From positions 806,001 to 870,000 of the forward strand of contig CM074147.1 of the NCBI GenBank assembly GCA_037178625.1: DNA of 64,000 nt, in the 5' to 3' direction. The notes below the pieces were generated by a model. It saw only the letters and a program-made list of their open reading frames with translations. It was not told the DNA's origin and did not search any database. Below, in pieces: positions 53,401 to 64,000 of the stretch; position 1 is the first letter of the stretch, and every line of letters begins with the position of its first letter. The stretch comes from Skeletonema tropicum (lineage: Eukaryota; Bacillariophyta; Thalassiosirophyceae; Thalassiosirales; Thalassiosiraceae). Position numbers and translations under genes: made by a program.

Positions 53401-56400
53401 AACCTTTTGGCTCTAGGGAAAGTTCTCTCAATGCTATTTGATGAAGGGGCAATTTTGGGTGGAACGCTCGAAGATCTGCCTGTCGATGCTACTAAATCAC
53501 CGACAGCTATCAAGAAGCCAGCTATCATTTCACAAAGATCTCAGACTACAGATGCGGCATCAAGTAATGTCAGGCCACAGCTCATTTCGCGCTATTCGTC
53601 GCACCCTGAGGATGATTCTCCCAAAAAGTTTGATGTTGATGCGATGCTACAGCCAAACTTTGCTTCCAAGGGAGGAGACTCCAACTCTGAAAACTTGCCT
53701 ACTCCTACCTCTCAAAGTTCTGGGTTTACAGTTGATTCTAAGGGCGCATTCATGTCAGCACTGGCTGCTTCTTTAGACGGTGAAGACTCATCAAATAGCG
53801 GGGCATCGCCCACAGTGGAGAGTTCCTCCCCAAGGGCATCACTTTTGCCGGCAAGGCCTGCAGCAAACAGAAGGCGTTGGATGACGCTGCCTACAAATGC
53901 ACTTGCAACGATACAAGAAAGTACCGATGATGATGGCAGAACTGGGTCTGATTTGTTGTCCACTTCTCTAACGAAAACTAGCAAAGATTCCCTTGATGGA
54001 GAAATCGTTCTCAATGGAGAAAAGAAGAAACCTAGGCAAATGAGAGTACCCGTAGTCGAAGCAGAGAAGAGCGAAGATAACTCCATGACTTCTTTTCTAG
54101 ACGAACTCTCCCTACTGGATACAAAGCAGAAACCCAACGATAACTCTTCTCTGAAATCAGATAGCAAGCACAGACGAATTGCGACAGATGATGACCAAAT
54201 CGAAACTGCTGGAACGGCTTTCCTTGACGCAATCGGCAAAAGTATCGGATTAAACCAAGCCAAAGGTGTAGGTGGTGAAGAGAAAAGAGTTGGTTCAGCG
54301 CATCATCGGAAAACGAGGAGTCGATGTTCAATCGACTGGTCATTACCACCGACTGACGGGCTGTTGGAAAAGGATCAGCAGATTGAGCAGTTGAATCGAG
54401 CCCGCATTGGAGTCACTGGGCCTCAGTTAGTAGCGCTGAGTCCAATTGGGCCCATATCAGGTGGGGGCTTTCCATTTGATGATGTCGCTGAGAAAGTTGA
54501 AATGGGGAAGGAACCGAATTCCAACGTTGATCACCCCCTTAAGAGACTACAAACTAAGGAAAAGGAGACAAAGGAGAAACCTCGAACAGTTGCTCTTCCC
54601 GACTTTGCCGATCGCATCAGTGGAATGAAAAATGACGAAAAGCCAAAGCGCTGGTGGCCCTATGTGTATGAAGTTATCATTTATCAATGGGTTGCGTTGC
54701 TTACAGAGCAAACAAAGCAAACCAAAAAAGGTGACAAGGCTGCCCAGAAATCAGATATTTCACCCTCGACACCCATTGGATTATCTCCAATTGTTGTGAA
54801 ATATCTATCTGTCGCTGCCAAAGCGTCTCGTGGCGCTACAATCCGATGTGCACCATATCTACTCGAAATCATTAAGCAAAGCCTTTGCTGGAGAGTTGAT
54901 TCGGTTTTCCGAGAAAGAAAGAACAAGAAGCCATCATTGAATGAGACATCCTTCGAGGATGCTGTGCCACCACTTGTTGCGTTGGATGAGAATATATTTT
55001 CAAAACTTCAAACACTCATCACCTTACTGACGGATGCAAGTATCGATAGTAGAAACTTTGACAGTTTTGAATTCCGCAAGATCAGTATTGACGTAAATGA
55101 TGCAGTTGTCAGGTTCATTCGGGACATGTTTTCGGTCCTTGATCCTTCACGTGTCCATAAGCTTGCTATGGTGTACTTCGCAAGATTCGTGACAAAGCAG
55201 GGGAAGCACTGGAATGATCGAGACTCCAAAGTAACAGGGCTGCGATGTTCATGGGAGACGACGAAGCTCCGCCTCAACGCAGTTACACTATTCGTTCGAT
55301 TTCCTGAGTTTATGAAGATCAATGCGCCTTTGATGGAATCGTTGAAAGCTTGGCCTGCAGGGTCATCTGCCGACTCTACGCGACGATTTTACTCTCGTGT
55401 CTTTGAGAAAATCAATCGTTTGAGGCTAAGCGAGTTCACCTCGGGAGAAGGACCAATGAGCAAAGTAGACATCCCTATTCCTCCAATGAAATCGCACTGG
55501 CTTGCAGAGATCTGCATAGACATTTGCATCTTTGCGACTGGCCACGCGGAACAAAACATACAACACCGAGCATCTTCTCTTTTGTTTGAATTATTCTGGA
55601 GGCATAGTCAGCAAGGCAGAGCCAATGGAAACATATCGGTAGTTGCAAGTGTGTTCCTTCCGTTCCTTCCTAAAATTCTTTCTCATGTCAATTATTTGTC
55701 AACGCTACCTGCGAAAGGTCAGCTTCGAAAGGATATTCTTCCTTGTGCTCTCTTTATATTGCAAAGTGCTCCTGTAGGCTTAGTGAAGGCGCTTTGGAGA
55801 AAACTGGCCAAGAGAGCCGAAGGAAAGACTCAACAGGCTGACAGTGATGATAGGTATGGTGGAATTAATGGAAGTGGTGCAGGTTACAAAGAATTGAATA
55901 CTGGTCCTACTCATTTGTCTGCAGTTGAAGTTGAGATAGATGAGCCTGACATTTACGACATGCTTGGTTTACTGAATCTTGCGCTTACCACTGTTGAGTA
56001 TGAAGGTAATATGATGCAAATGGAAGAAACTGATGAAACTGAGAACAACTCTGACGAAAATCCCACTTGGCGCAGAGAATTCCTGTTGTCTGTAGACAGC
56101 CGTGCAGATAACGATAGGGGGCGCTTCTCATCTGTTAGCATCCAAAGAGGAAACGAGACTCCTAGTACTGCTGATCAGCAATCTACCCAAAACTCACGCA
56201 GGTGGTATGCTCACGATTGCTCTATGATCATCATCAATGTGTGCAGGCAAATAGTGAGAGAAACCCTTAGCATGCTAAGTCCGTCATTCACCTCATCTGA
56301 TAAGGCAGATGAAGCAGATGTGGGTTACCCGGGAGTATCTGGATCAAGGTCGATGAGTGATATATTCCTTCAGCAGGCTTCTATGTCTCATTCCTATGAT

Positions 56401-59400
56401 GAGAATAACTCCGATGACGAAGAAAGCGCACAAAAAAAGGAACCACCGCAACAACGCCGTACTCGCGAGCAAAAATTGGAGTCTTTGGCGTTTTCTGTTA
56501 CAGATACAATTATCTTTGTTCGAGCAGTGACTTCAGTGTATCTTCATATCTTGACAATGAAACAGAGTGATGTTGCAATCGCGAAGACGCTCACTGCTGC
56601 CGTCGAGATAGTGAAGATATTTGGAATCAAAGTATTTCTTACAGCGGTGGGAGAAACACTGCAGCATTGGATGAGAGTGACTCTTGAACATTGCGGTGCA
56701 CGAAGGGCTGACGTCAGAGTAGAAGGGTCAGAATTCCTTAATTTGCTACTTCGTTTGACTTGGGAGGCATATGGGTCCTTCTTCAGAATAAGGCTCCCCC
56801 TTCTTGCTGTCCAAATCGAAGTGATGGAGCGTATTGTCGCAATGTCAGCTACAAAATATATTATTGAACAGCGTCTTCTCGGATTAGATCCTGTCTTATT
56901 GTCGAACGAAAGTGCTGAGGCGAGCCTAACACCGCTGTGGAGGACTATTGATCGCCTTCACAACCAATCTGCTAGTCGTAACTTATCCTTCAAAAGTGCC
57001 CTGTCGAGACTTGCAGTCTTGATGAAGCGGTTGTTTAAGGCCTACCTAGCGGCACATGCATTAGAAATCGTCAATCGGACACAAGGTGGGTCTGAAAATG
57101 TGCCCAAAACAAATGCGTATGTGCAGCGAATGCGTGTGTCTGTGCATCGTATTGTTTCAAATGCAGCTGGGTTTTCAAAGATGTTCCTTGGAAACCAGGC
57201 GACATCTTACCTTTGTTCGGTACAGAATGAAGCTGTTGAAGACTCGTTCGTCAAAGCTGCCGATGTTTATTCTTCAACTGAATTGCCCTCTCATCGAGTT
57301 GCATGGTTGCGAAAGCTAGCTGAATTTCATAGAATGCGAGGTAGATTTGCGGAAGAGGCGACTTGTCGATGTTACATTTACCACACCTACCAAGAAGCTG
57401 CAAAGCAGCATGAGCACATCTGGAGTAGCTCGCCCTACCTGCCCTGGGCAAGTTCCTCTGACGGGTCTCCTCCTTATGGAGGAGTTGTTGAATCTGAGCC
57501 GGATAATGTAAGCGTTGTGTCAGGTAGGCATGGGGAAAGAAGCACATCGTTTAGGAAGATATTCTATAGAGCTGTGGATAGTGTTCGTGTGCGCTCTGGA
57601 GACTGGGGAGTTGGCGGTGAAGGGAGGTATCTCTTTTTCGGTGTTACTCTGAAATCAGAGTTTGACACGGTATCGCCGTGGTACTCTCACGACGAGATGG
57701 AGGAGAATATGGTAGCTGAAGCAGAGATATCTGGAGATCTTTACCTCAGAGCTGGAGTTGTTGAAAGCAGTCGATATGCTTGGAGTCTCGCTACAAACTT
57801 TTACTCCGAGACATTCAATTACGCTCGTCTCGCTTACGTATACAGGAGACTTGCGATTGTTGTCTCTTCTCAGGTCCCTGTCATTGATACAAGCAACCAG
57901 CTGGATATGTCGTCTCCAATCGGCAGGTTTTATAAAGTTTACTTCCATGGAGGTGCTCCTGACGATTTATTACACACACAGGGTTCTGAGGGTTTTATCT
58001 ATAGAGCTCCTCACAGTGTACAGATCAAAGATTTTGCAGCAACCCTCGAGAACGCAGTGCGCTCTATCTTGCCGAGCAAAACCACCATCGATATGCAAAT
58101 TGACGACGGAAGCCCAACAGTCGCACAAAAAACAGCTTTTGGCAAACGATCTAATGCGATTGGCGGAGCACCTATTGAACCAATCAAGATCAAAATTACC
58201 CCTCTTAGACCCGTGTTCAAGGTGGAAGACTCTGAAAAGTGTTTCAGGGGGAGTAAGTAGTTTTCCACTGGATCTATATCTATCTTTATTCATGAATTTT
58301 GTTTGCTGGATGCGCACTAATATTTACATTCTTCGCTCTATTATTAGCACCTGAATGGTTTCAACTGAAGACTCAACAGTATGAAGATGCTCGTGATGAA
58401 GATAAGCAGCACAAATGGAAGACGCTGTCATCAAATCATGACCGTCCAATATCGTTATCGTCAACGCACTCATTAGGAAGTATAACATCGACAGCTACTG
58501 TGTCTAATAGGCGGACAAGTTATCAGTCAAGGTATAGGCACGCAAGGAGGGCGCAACAAAATAATGGTGGTGATGATTTTGATGGACTAAACACAGAACT
58601 GATCGGGGTTGACAAGTTTTATTTCACACAACCAACTAGAAAAGACCCTACTCGTGGATTTCGGGACTGGCTGAAGGTACCGAAAGGTAAAATTGCCGAA
58701 AGAAGTCTGCGTGTGACGGAGCTGCAAGTGTCGAACTGCTTCCCTTCGTGCACTACTAGGCAAAAAATCATCCATCGTGCAGTTTTCACGCAGAGTCCTC
58801 TCGAAGCTAGTATCGAAGCTGTCAGCACTTGGTGTTCGGTTCTATTTCGAACTATCACAGCCACAAACGGGCTGGATGTGTTAGCTGAGCAACGCCAAGG
58901 TCTGAATGCTGCTGCTGCCAAATTGGTTGCAGATTGTATTCACCGCAGTGGGGTGAAGCAGATTGGTATGACGTTCCTATCGCTGGACGTCACAGACGAC
59001 TCGAAGAATAATCATCAGGATATGTACAGCTCGTATCAAACGCTGAGCGAAGAAGAGATCGAAGAGGCTCAAATAAAACTTGCTCGGATGATTGTAACCT
59101 TTTTCGAACTGCTGCACTTATTGATTGCACGTAATCGCGACGTCTTACTGACCGTTGTGCAAGTACGCAAGCGTAGAGCAAGAGGGGATTCATCAGTTGC
59201 CTCAGCATCAGGATCGCTCCACGGAGGGTATGCTTCCACACCGGCAAAAGGGGGGAGTTTCATGCACACACCAAGTAGACGCACCCGACCAAGCAGTGGG
59301 AGTGTCAGTCTCAGTACTACGCCGTATTTTAACAACCCGGGCAGCGCAGCCAGTCACCATCATATGATGTCAGGCGGAAATGATCGGACTGACGCAGCAA

Positions 59401-59876
59401 TTGGAGTTCAGAGCGAACTTCAAAGGGGATTCACAAATCTGCTCAAGGCCTTGTATCCCAAACTTTTAGATACCATCAACAATGAAATTCCACGCTGGAT
59501 GCGACACTGCTGCCAAGATAAGTATTTCTCTTCTGGAGCATATCGGAGGGCAGAAATCCCTATCGGTGAGGAATTATTCTTCAATTCTGATTACAGCCAT
59601 GAGGATATTGTCCACAAATCTAGTGACATGTCTTCGATTGTACCAATGTCGATCATTCGTGGGCACCCAAATAATAAAGTAAGCTCTCCAGGCAACAGTG
59701 CTGCCAATAGCATTGCATCGGAACGCATGATTCACAGAACGACTTCATCAGATTCCGGACACATCGTTAATGTTCACAGCAGAGCCCCGTCATTTGCATC
59801 AGATCGGGCTGGATCAGATCGGAGTAATGTGAATATTCATCGTAAAAGTCCATCCGTGGCATCATCTGTACTATAA
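47420..59876 (+). CDS. Giant DOCK-family Rho/Rac-type guanine-nucleotide exchange factor, three exons
   Basis: 4084 residues. Exons 47420-51438, 51546-58252 and 58349-1 to 59876 (exon 3 starts at 58348); introns of 107 and 95 nt with GTGAGT/CCAG and GTAAGT/TTAG; total length is a multiple of three and no frame break occurs. Seen: a disordered N-terminal 600 residues with repeated short motifs (see findings), then the membrane-binding C2/DHR-1 domain at about 1500-1650 (DSIVIKVELRRLEW, FKVKLPLILGENSQEKVGLF, GSGFLPL, YEVPITL), a long armadillo-type middle, and the catalytic DHR-2 domain at about 3240-3990 (AEFHRMRGRFAEEATCRCYI, ESSRYAWSLATNFYSETFNY, GRFYKVYFHGGAPDD, GSEGFIYRAPHSVQ, FTQSPLEASIEAVSTW). 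Animal DOCK proteins are about 2000 residues; this is twice as long because of disordered insertions. Partner GTPase not known. Confidence 0.92.
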
Positions 59877-60136
59877 ATTAGGACTTCGTAATCTAGGAAA
59901 CGAATCATTAATTCTAATCGACACCCCCACCACTGGTTAGTGTGAACCATCAAGGCGAACATTCGGCTGAGATGGTAAAGTTCATTAGGTGTATAAAAAG
60001 TATGAGTACATACTTACCTCTAGAGGTAATAGCAATGCGAGTTGCGAGGAGTGCAAAATGACCCAGAGTGAAAGGGCATCAATGAATTGAAATGATTCAT
60101 AGCTGTTTTATACTAAAATAAGCAAGTTGGCAGTGC
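59877..60136. other. short convergent intergenic region
   Basis: 260 bp between the DOCK and RBR stop codons; TACTTACCTCTAGAGGTAA near 60010 is a small inverted pair. Nothing else seen. Confidence 0.4.
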
Positions 60137-61971
60137 TCATCTCCTTCTTCCTCTATTACGGCGGCGGCCATTGTTTCCTCCATTACGGGCGCGCTGTTGT
60201 GCTTGTTGTAGCATTTGCTGCGCTCGCATAATCTGCTGATTCATATGTTGAATCTGCTGATTCAACTGTCGAGCATGCTGTTGAACTTGCATCGCATTTC
60301 CACCATGATGTCCCGGGACGTATCCACCACCTCCTCTTCCTCTTCTACCACCCCGAGCTGCTGCAGGAGGGCGGACAGGAGCAGGATTCTTCAAAAGAGA
60401 CTCAACATCCACATCCGTCTTCTGTTTCTTGGCCGCCATCTTTGCAGCCTCCTTCACACGCTTCTCGTCCTCTGATGTCACATCAGCATACAGAGCGCAC
60501 TTGCCACAATTTTTGTGGTTACAGTGCGGTGTTTGACAGAAATGAGCATAAGCTACATTCTTGGGTATCTCTTTCCGACACACGTAGCAAACGTATGCTC
60601 CACAGGCACTGGATGAAAAGAGTGTTGTTAGTATAAGTAGGTATGTTTGATCGAGAGGAGAACGAGTCATACAATAAGAGTGATAGATGCATACCATGTC
60701 ATTTTGTTACATCCATCCGTCTTCAAAAACTTCTTACGACAAAAAGGACGAGGGCACGTCCTCACCAATGCCTGTGTCATGGCCTCCTCTACATTCTTCC
60801 GTCCATCAGTCTCGGTCTTACTCTCAACTTCATCACACCTGATCCCCGGATGAGCCTCCTCACCACACTCACGACACGATTTGAAGGAACACTGTGGACA
60901 ATTGAACGTCTTCACAGTCTTTTCTGCAAAGGCGATAAAGTTGCATTTGGGGCACCGTGAAATATCTCCATTCGTATTCGCTTGTTGAATGACGGCATCA
61001 TATTGCATTTCATCGTATTTCTTCAATACCTTTTCAGATAGAGCCTTGCGGAGCTGACCTTCGTGAAAACCGGATGTGCAACCTGACGAATGCATGCAGA
61101 GTATCTCTAGTGCTTTGGAAGCATTCTTGGAAGATTTGACATTGTTATTGGTTGTATTTTGAACTCCAAGATTACCTAAACCGAACACACGTTGCTCTGT
61201 ATGTTTTTGTAAGCAAGTCTTGCAAAAAAGGTGCCCAGCAGTACGGCAACTGACCATTTCTTCAAAGGGGTAATCTACGAAGCAGCAATTGCATTCCAAT
61301 AGAGCAACTTTTTGTTTCCCCGTTGCAGTAGTTGCGAATGGCTTTCCATCGTTATCATCACAACATTGTTCTGAAGCTGCTGCTGAGGCATCAATGTGCC
61401 CACCAACAGCTGCCGCTGCAAATGCTTCATCCGGAATATTCTCTCCAAGAGGATACTCTGATAAAACTGTCATCACAATTTGCATCACGACATGATCTGA
61501 TTGTGATTCTCCTTTATCGACGTAAGAAGACGATCGTTCTAGAAAGGATTGTACCTTCTGACTGCTAACTAGAGGGAATACTTCTCGTATACGATCGATT
61601 ATAGATTCGGATAAATCGTATAGATGTGGTGATTTTTGTGCTTTTGCTGCTGCAACTGACGGAATTTTGGCAGCTGCCGGGGATAATATTTCAATCACAT
61701 CATCATCACTTCTTTCCGGTCTGGTGATTTCCCGCCTCGTTTTTGGACTAGACATAGAGTTCTTCCGTGACCGTTTATGGTGAAGACTTTTCGACATTGG
61801 AGAAGCCGCTTCTAAATCAATCACTCGATCTGTCTCCAAATCGATGACATCATCGTCCATTACTTTTGTTTTGTTTCGTCGCCTTTTTCGACTTTTTGTC
61901 ACTGGGCTTGGAGAAGACGATGAGCTTCCAGCGCGTGATGAATCATCTACTAGATCGATTACCGAGTTCAT
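60137..61971 (-). CDS. RNF216/TRIAD3-type RBR E3 ubiquitin ligase, two exons
   Basis: 582 residues from ATG 61971 (MNSVIDLVDDSSRAG); an open frame extends further to 62121 but has no support. Exons 61971-60695 and 60608-60137; intron 60609-60694 (86 nt), GTATGC/TCCAG. Seen: N-terminal VIDLVDD, DDVIDLETD and DDVIEIL stretches, which are SUMO-interacting-motif-like; RING1 at about 225-260 (ECNCCFVDYPFEEMVSC, GHLFCKTCLQKH); IBR at about 335-380 (SRCPKCNFIAF, NCPQCSFKSCRECGEEAHPG); RING2 split by the intron (TCPRPFCRKKF, DGCNKMTCACGAYVCYVC) with the catalytic Cys in MTC; then the RNF216-type helix HFCQTPHCNHKNCGKCALYA. The C terminus has an RGRGGGG stretch and a polyQ coiled tail. The set of SIM-like motifs suggests a SUMO-targeted ligase. 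Confidence 0.9.
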
Positions 61972-62556
61972 ATTGGTGGCGGTGAGGTTAAAACGAAAAC
62001 TTCTTATTGCTGTAATGATGTTATGGTAGGTACGTCCAACGTCCCCATGGTCAACGTCAACATGAAAAATGAAAAAATGAGAGAGGGTTCGGGAATAAAT
62101 AAAAGATGGGTGTCTTATCATTTACACCGTACGTACGCTCGATCGCTCCCTTTGGTACTTACTGCTTGCTACTTGTGTATTATTGCCTATTGCCTGCTTA
62201 GAGTCATGTTCTATTGTACTGGCTAGAGATCTACGAAAGCACGCATGCAAGCAGGTCTAAAGGGTTAAAAGTTCTAACTTTGGTTGTTTAAAACTAAATC
62301 AGATGTATTTACTTGTACATTCATGCACATCACTTTCTCATGAGCAAGGGAACAAACTTTCTTCTCTTGAGACTCAATCAAATCTCATCAGTTGCTGGTC
62401 CACTATTTGGACGCGATAAGGCTTTGGTCTCCTAATTTGAGTGAGTAGCAATCACATGCTCTTCCATGTAATTATTTGAAAGGGCTCAGTTGCTTTCCGA
62501 ACCCAACCTGCGTGATAAAACAAGCTGAAAATATGTTCTTCAGAAGTCGTAAATAA
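61972..62556. other. intergenic region
   Basis: 585 bp. No gene recognised; presumed promoter of the RBR gene in its left part. Confidence 0.4.
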
Positions 62557-63690
62557 GCGCATGAGCCGCTTCTAGTGGCCCATTATACGTGGCGGCGATA
62601 GTATAGAAGCACATGTGCACTGCTCAGAGAGCTCTCATACGTAGAAGTGACTTTACAACGTCGTAGCTGAACTGATTGATCCAATACGAGCTGGCCCGTA
62701 ACACCACAATCAACTATATCGTATCTATCGTCGTCAATATGTGCATGAGTTGCTTCTAGTGGCCCATTATAAGTGGCGGCGATAGTATAGAAGCACATTT
62801 GCACTGCTCAGAGAGCTCTCATACGTAGAAGTGACTTTACAACGTCGTAACTGAACTGATTGATCCAATACGAGCTGGCCCACACCACATCATTCAACCA
62901 TATCGTATCTATCGTCGTCAATATGCGCATGAGACGCTTCTAGTGGCCCATTATACGTGGTGGCGATAGTATAGAAGCACATGTGCACTGCTCAGAAAGT
63001 TGGCATACGTAGAAGTGACTTCAAACAACTTCGTAGCTGATCTGAGAGGTCCAAAACGAGCTGGCCCGCAGCACCACATTTAACCATATCGTATCTATCG
63101 TCGTCAATATGCGCATGAGACGCTTCTAGTGGCCCATTATTCGTGGCGGCGATAATACAGAAGCACAGTTGCACTGCTCAGAAGGATAGCATACGTAGAA
63201 GTGACTTTACAACGTCGTAGCTGAACTGAGAGGTCCAATACGAGCTGGCCCACACCACATCATTCAACTATATCGTATCTATCGTAGTCAATATTTGCAT
63301 GAGCTGCTTCTAGTGGCCCATTATACGTGGCGGCGATAGTATAGAAGCGCATTTGCACTTCTAAGAAAGCTGGCATACGTAGAAGTGACTTTACAACGTC
63401 GTAGCTGATCTGAGAGGTCCAATACGAGCTGGCCCGCAACACCACATCTAACCATATCGTATTTATCGTCGTCAATATGCGCCTTAGCCGCTTCTAGTGG
63501 CCCATTATACGTGGCGGCGATAGTATAGAAGCACATTTGCACTGCTCATAAGGATTGCTGCTGTGGAAGCGATGCAACAAGATCGTAGCTGATCTGAGAG
63601 GTCCAATACGAGCTGGCCCGCAACACCACATCTAACTCTATTGTATCTATCGTCGTCATTATGCGCTGAGCCGCTTCTACAGTTTTTCAT
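62557..63690 (-). repeat. 185-bp satellite array, six units, reverse orientation
   Basis: Six units spaced 184, 184, 186, 184 and 184 bp by the anchor GGCGGCGATA (first at 62591), plus a partial unit at the right end. Read on the minus strand they show CGACGATAGATACGAT, GGGCCAGCTCGTATTGGA, and TATAATGGGCCACTAGAAGC, the same order as the array at 25976. The two arrays are about 70-75% alike by eye, whereas units within an array are about 90% alike. Open frames across it (for example FYTIAATYNGPLEA) are shadows. Confidence 0.93.
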
Positions 63691-64000
63691 TACACACAGC
63701 ATCCTTTCTTCAGAGAGATGTCATTCGCCCCTTCAGCATCCAAACAAGACTTCATGGTGCGATCACACGATTTTCTGTACTTCGTTTCCGTCATCATTAC
63801 GCGAGAAAGATACGGAGAAAGATACACAAGGAGGTGAATAGGCTTTTGGATATAGGGGGCTTGCATACCTTTTATATCGGGGGGAGTTCCGCAAGCTTTC
63901 CTTTTTGCGAGAAGGGGTAACGGTTAGTTAGCTAAACGCCCGTGTTTTCCCTCTAAATGTATCCAAATATTGGCCAAAATAGACCATTTTACCCCCATTT
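63691..64000. other. right-hand end of window
   Basis: 310 bp. No gene recognised; runs of G at 63855 and 63879. Confidence 0.35.

Noticed and set aside
62583..63702. Several 60-75-residue frames with FYTIAATYNGPLEA-like text
   Set aside because: Each is one satellite unit read in the same frame; no start, no codon bias, no homology.
1..64000. Alternative genetic code (UGA read as an amino acid)
   Set aside because: All well-supported genes end at normal stops, and in-frame UGA in broken genes is always accompanied by a frame change, not read-through.

Overview
This is eukaryotic nuclear DNA, most likely from a diatom of the Thalassiosira/Skeletonema/Cyclotella type. Three genes start with a signal peptide and an aromatic residue just after the predicted cleavage point (AFSP, SFVVP, AYAPP), the bipartite plastid-targeting pattern of algae with a secondary red plastid. 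Introns are few, short (about 50-170 nt, one of 409 nt) and GT-AG. Gene density is high, with many tail-to-tail pairs. The gene set (oligopeptidase B, EGY-type protease, DOCK-type exchange factor, GABA-B-like receptor) fits a stramenopile. The species call is inference.

Layout. 1-17 kb is ordinary gene-rich DNA: a CDC6/ORC1 initiator (5' end outside the window), WDR5, a cyclophilin, a mitochondrial carrier, an EGY-like plastid protease, a conserved plastid protein, a phosphatase-like plastid protein without catalytic residues, a four-fold SUMO-like RENi protein, an ankyrin protein and a thioredoxin-fold protein. 17-37 kb is accessory: an IQ-motif protein whose 3' end lies in a segmental duplication, a Golgi-type glycosyltransferase-like gene (source of that duplication), an Oxa1-type insertase, a 185-bp satellite array, a 2OG-oxygenase-like gene, a GABA-B-like receptor, two sulfotransferases, an 86-bp palindrome and two small inverted-repeat elements. 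37-62 kb is gene-rich again: EMC1, a YqaJ-like nuclease, oligopeptidase B, V-ATPase subunit G, a 12.5-kb DOCK gene and an RNF216-type RBR ubiquitin ligase. The last 1.5 kb holds a second array of the same satellite family in the opposite orientation.

The genes form no single pathway. Themes are replication and chromatin (CDC6, WDR5, RENi), ER, Golgi and membrane-protein biogenesis (EMC1, Oxa1, glycosyltransferase, sulfotransferases) and signalling (GABA-B-like receptor, DOCK, IQ protein).

A striking feature is about 16 single-base frame breaks in nine genes, nearly all one surplus base, many inside a short homopolymer. Sequencing or assembly error is the simplest reading, but the 12.2 kb of DOCK coding sequence is unbroken, so the breaks are uneven. 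Joined coordinates below span these breaks.
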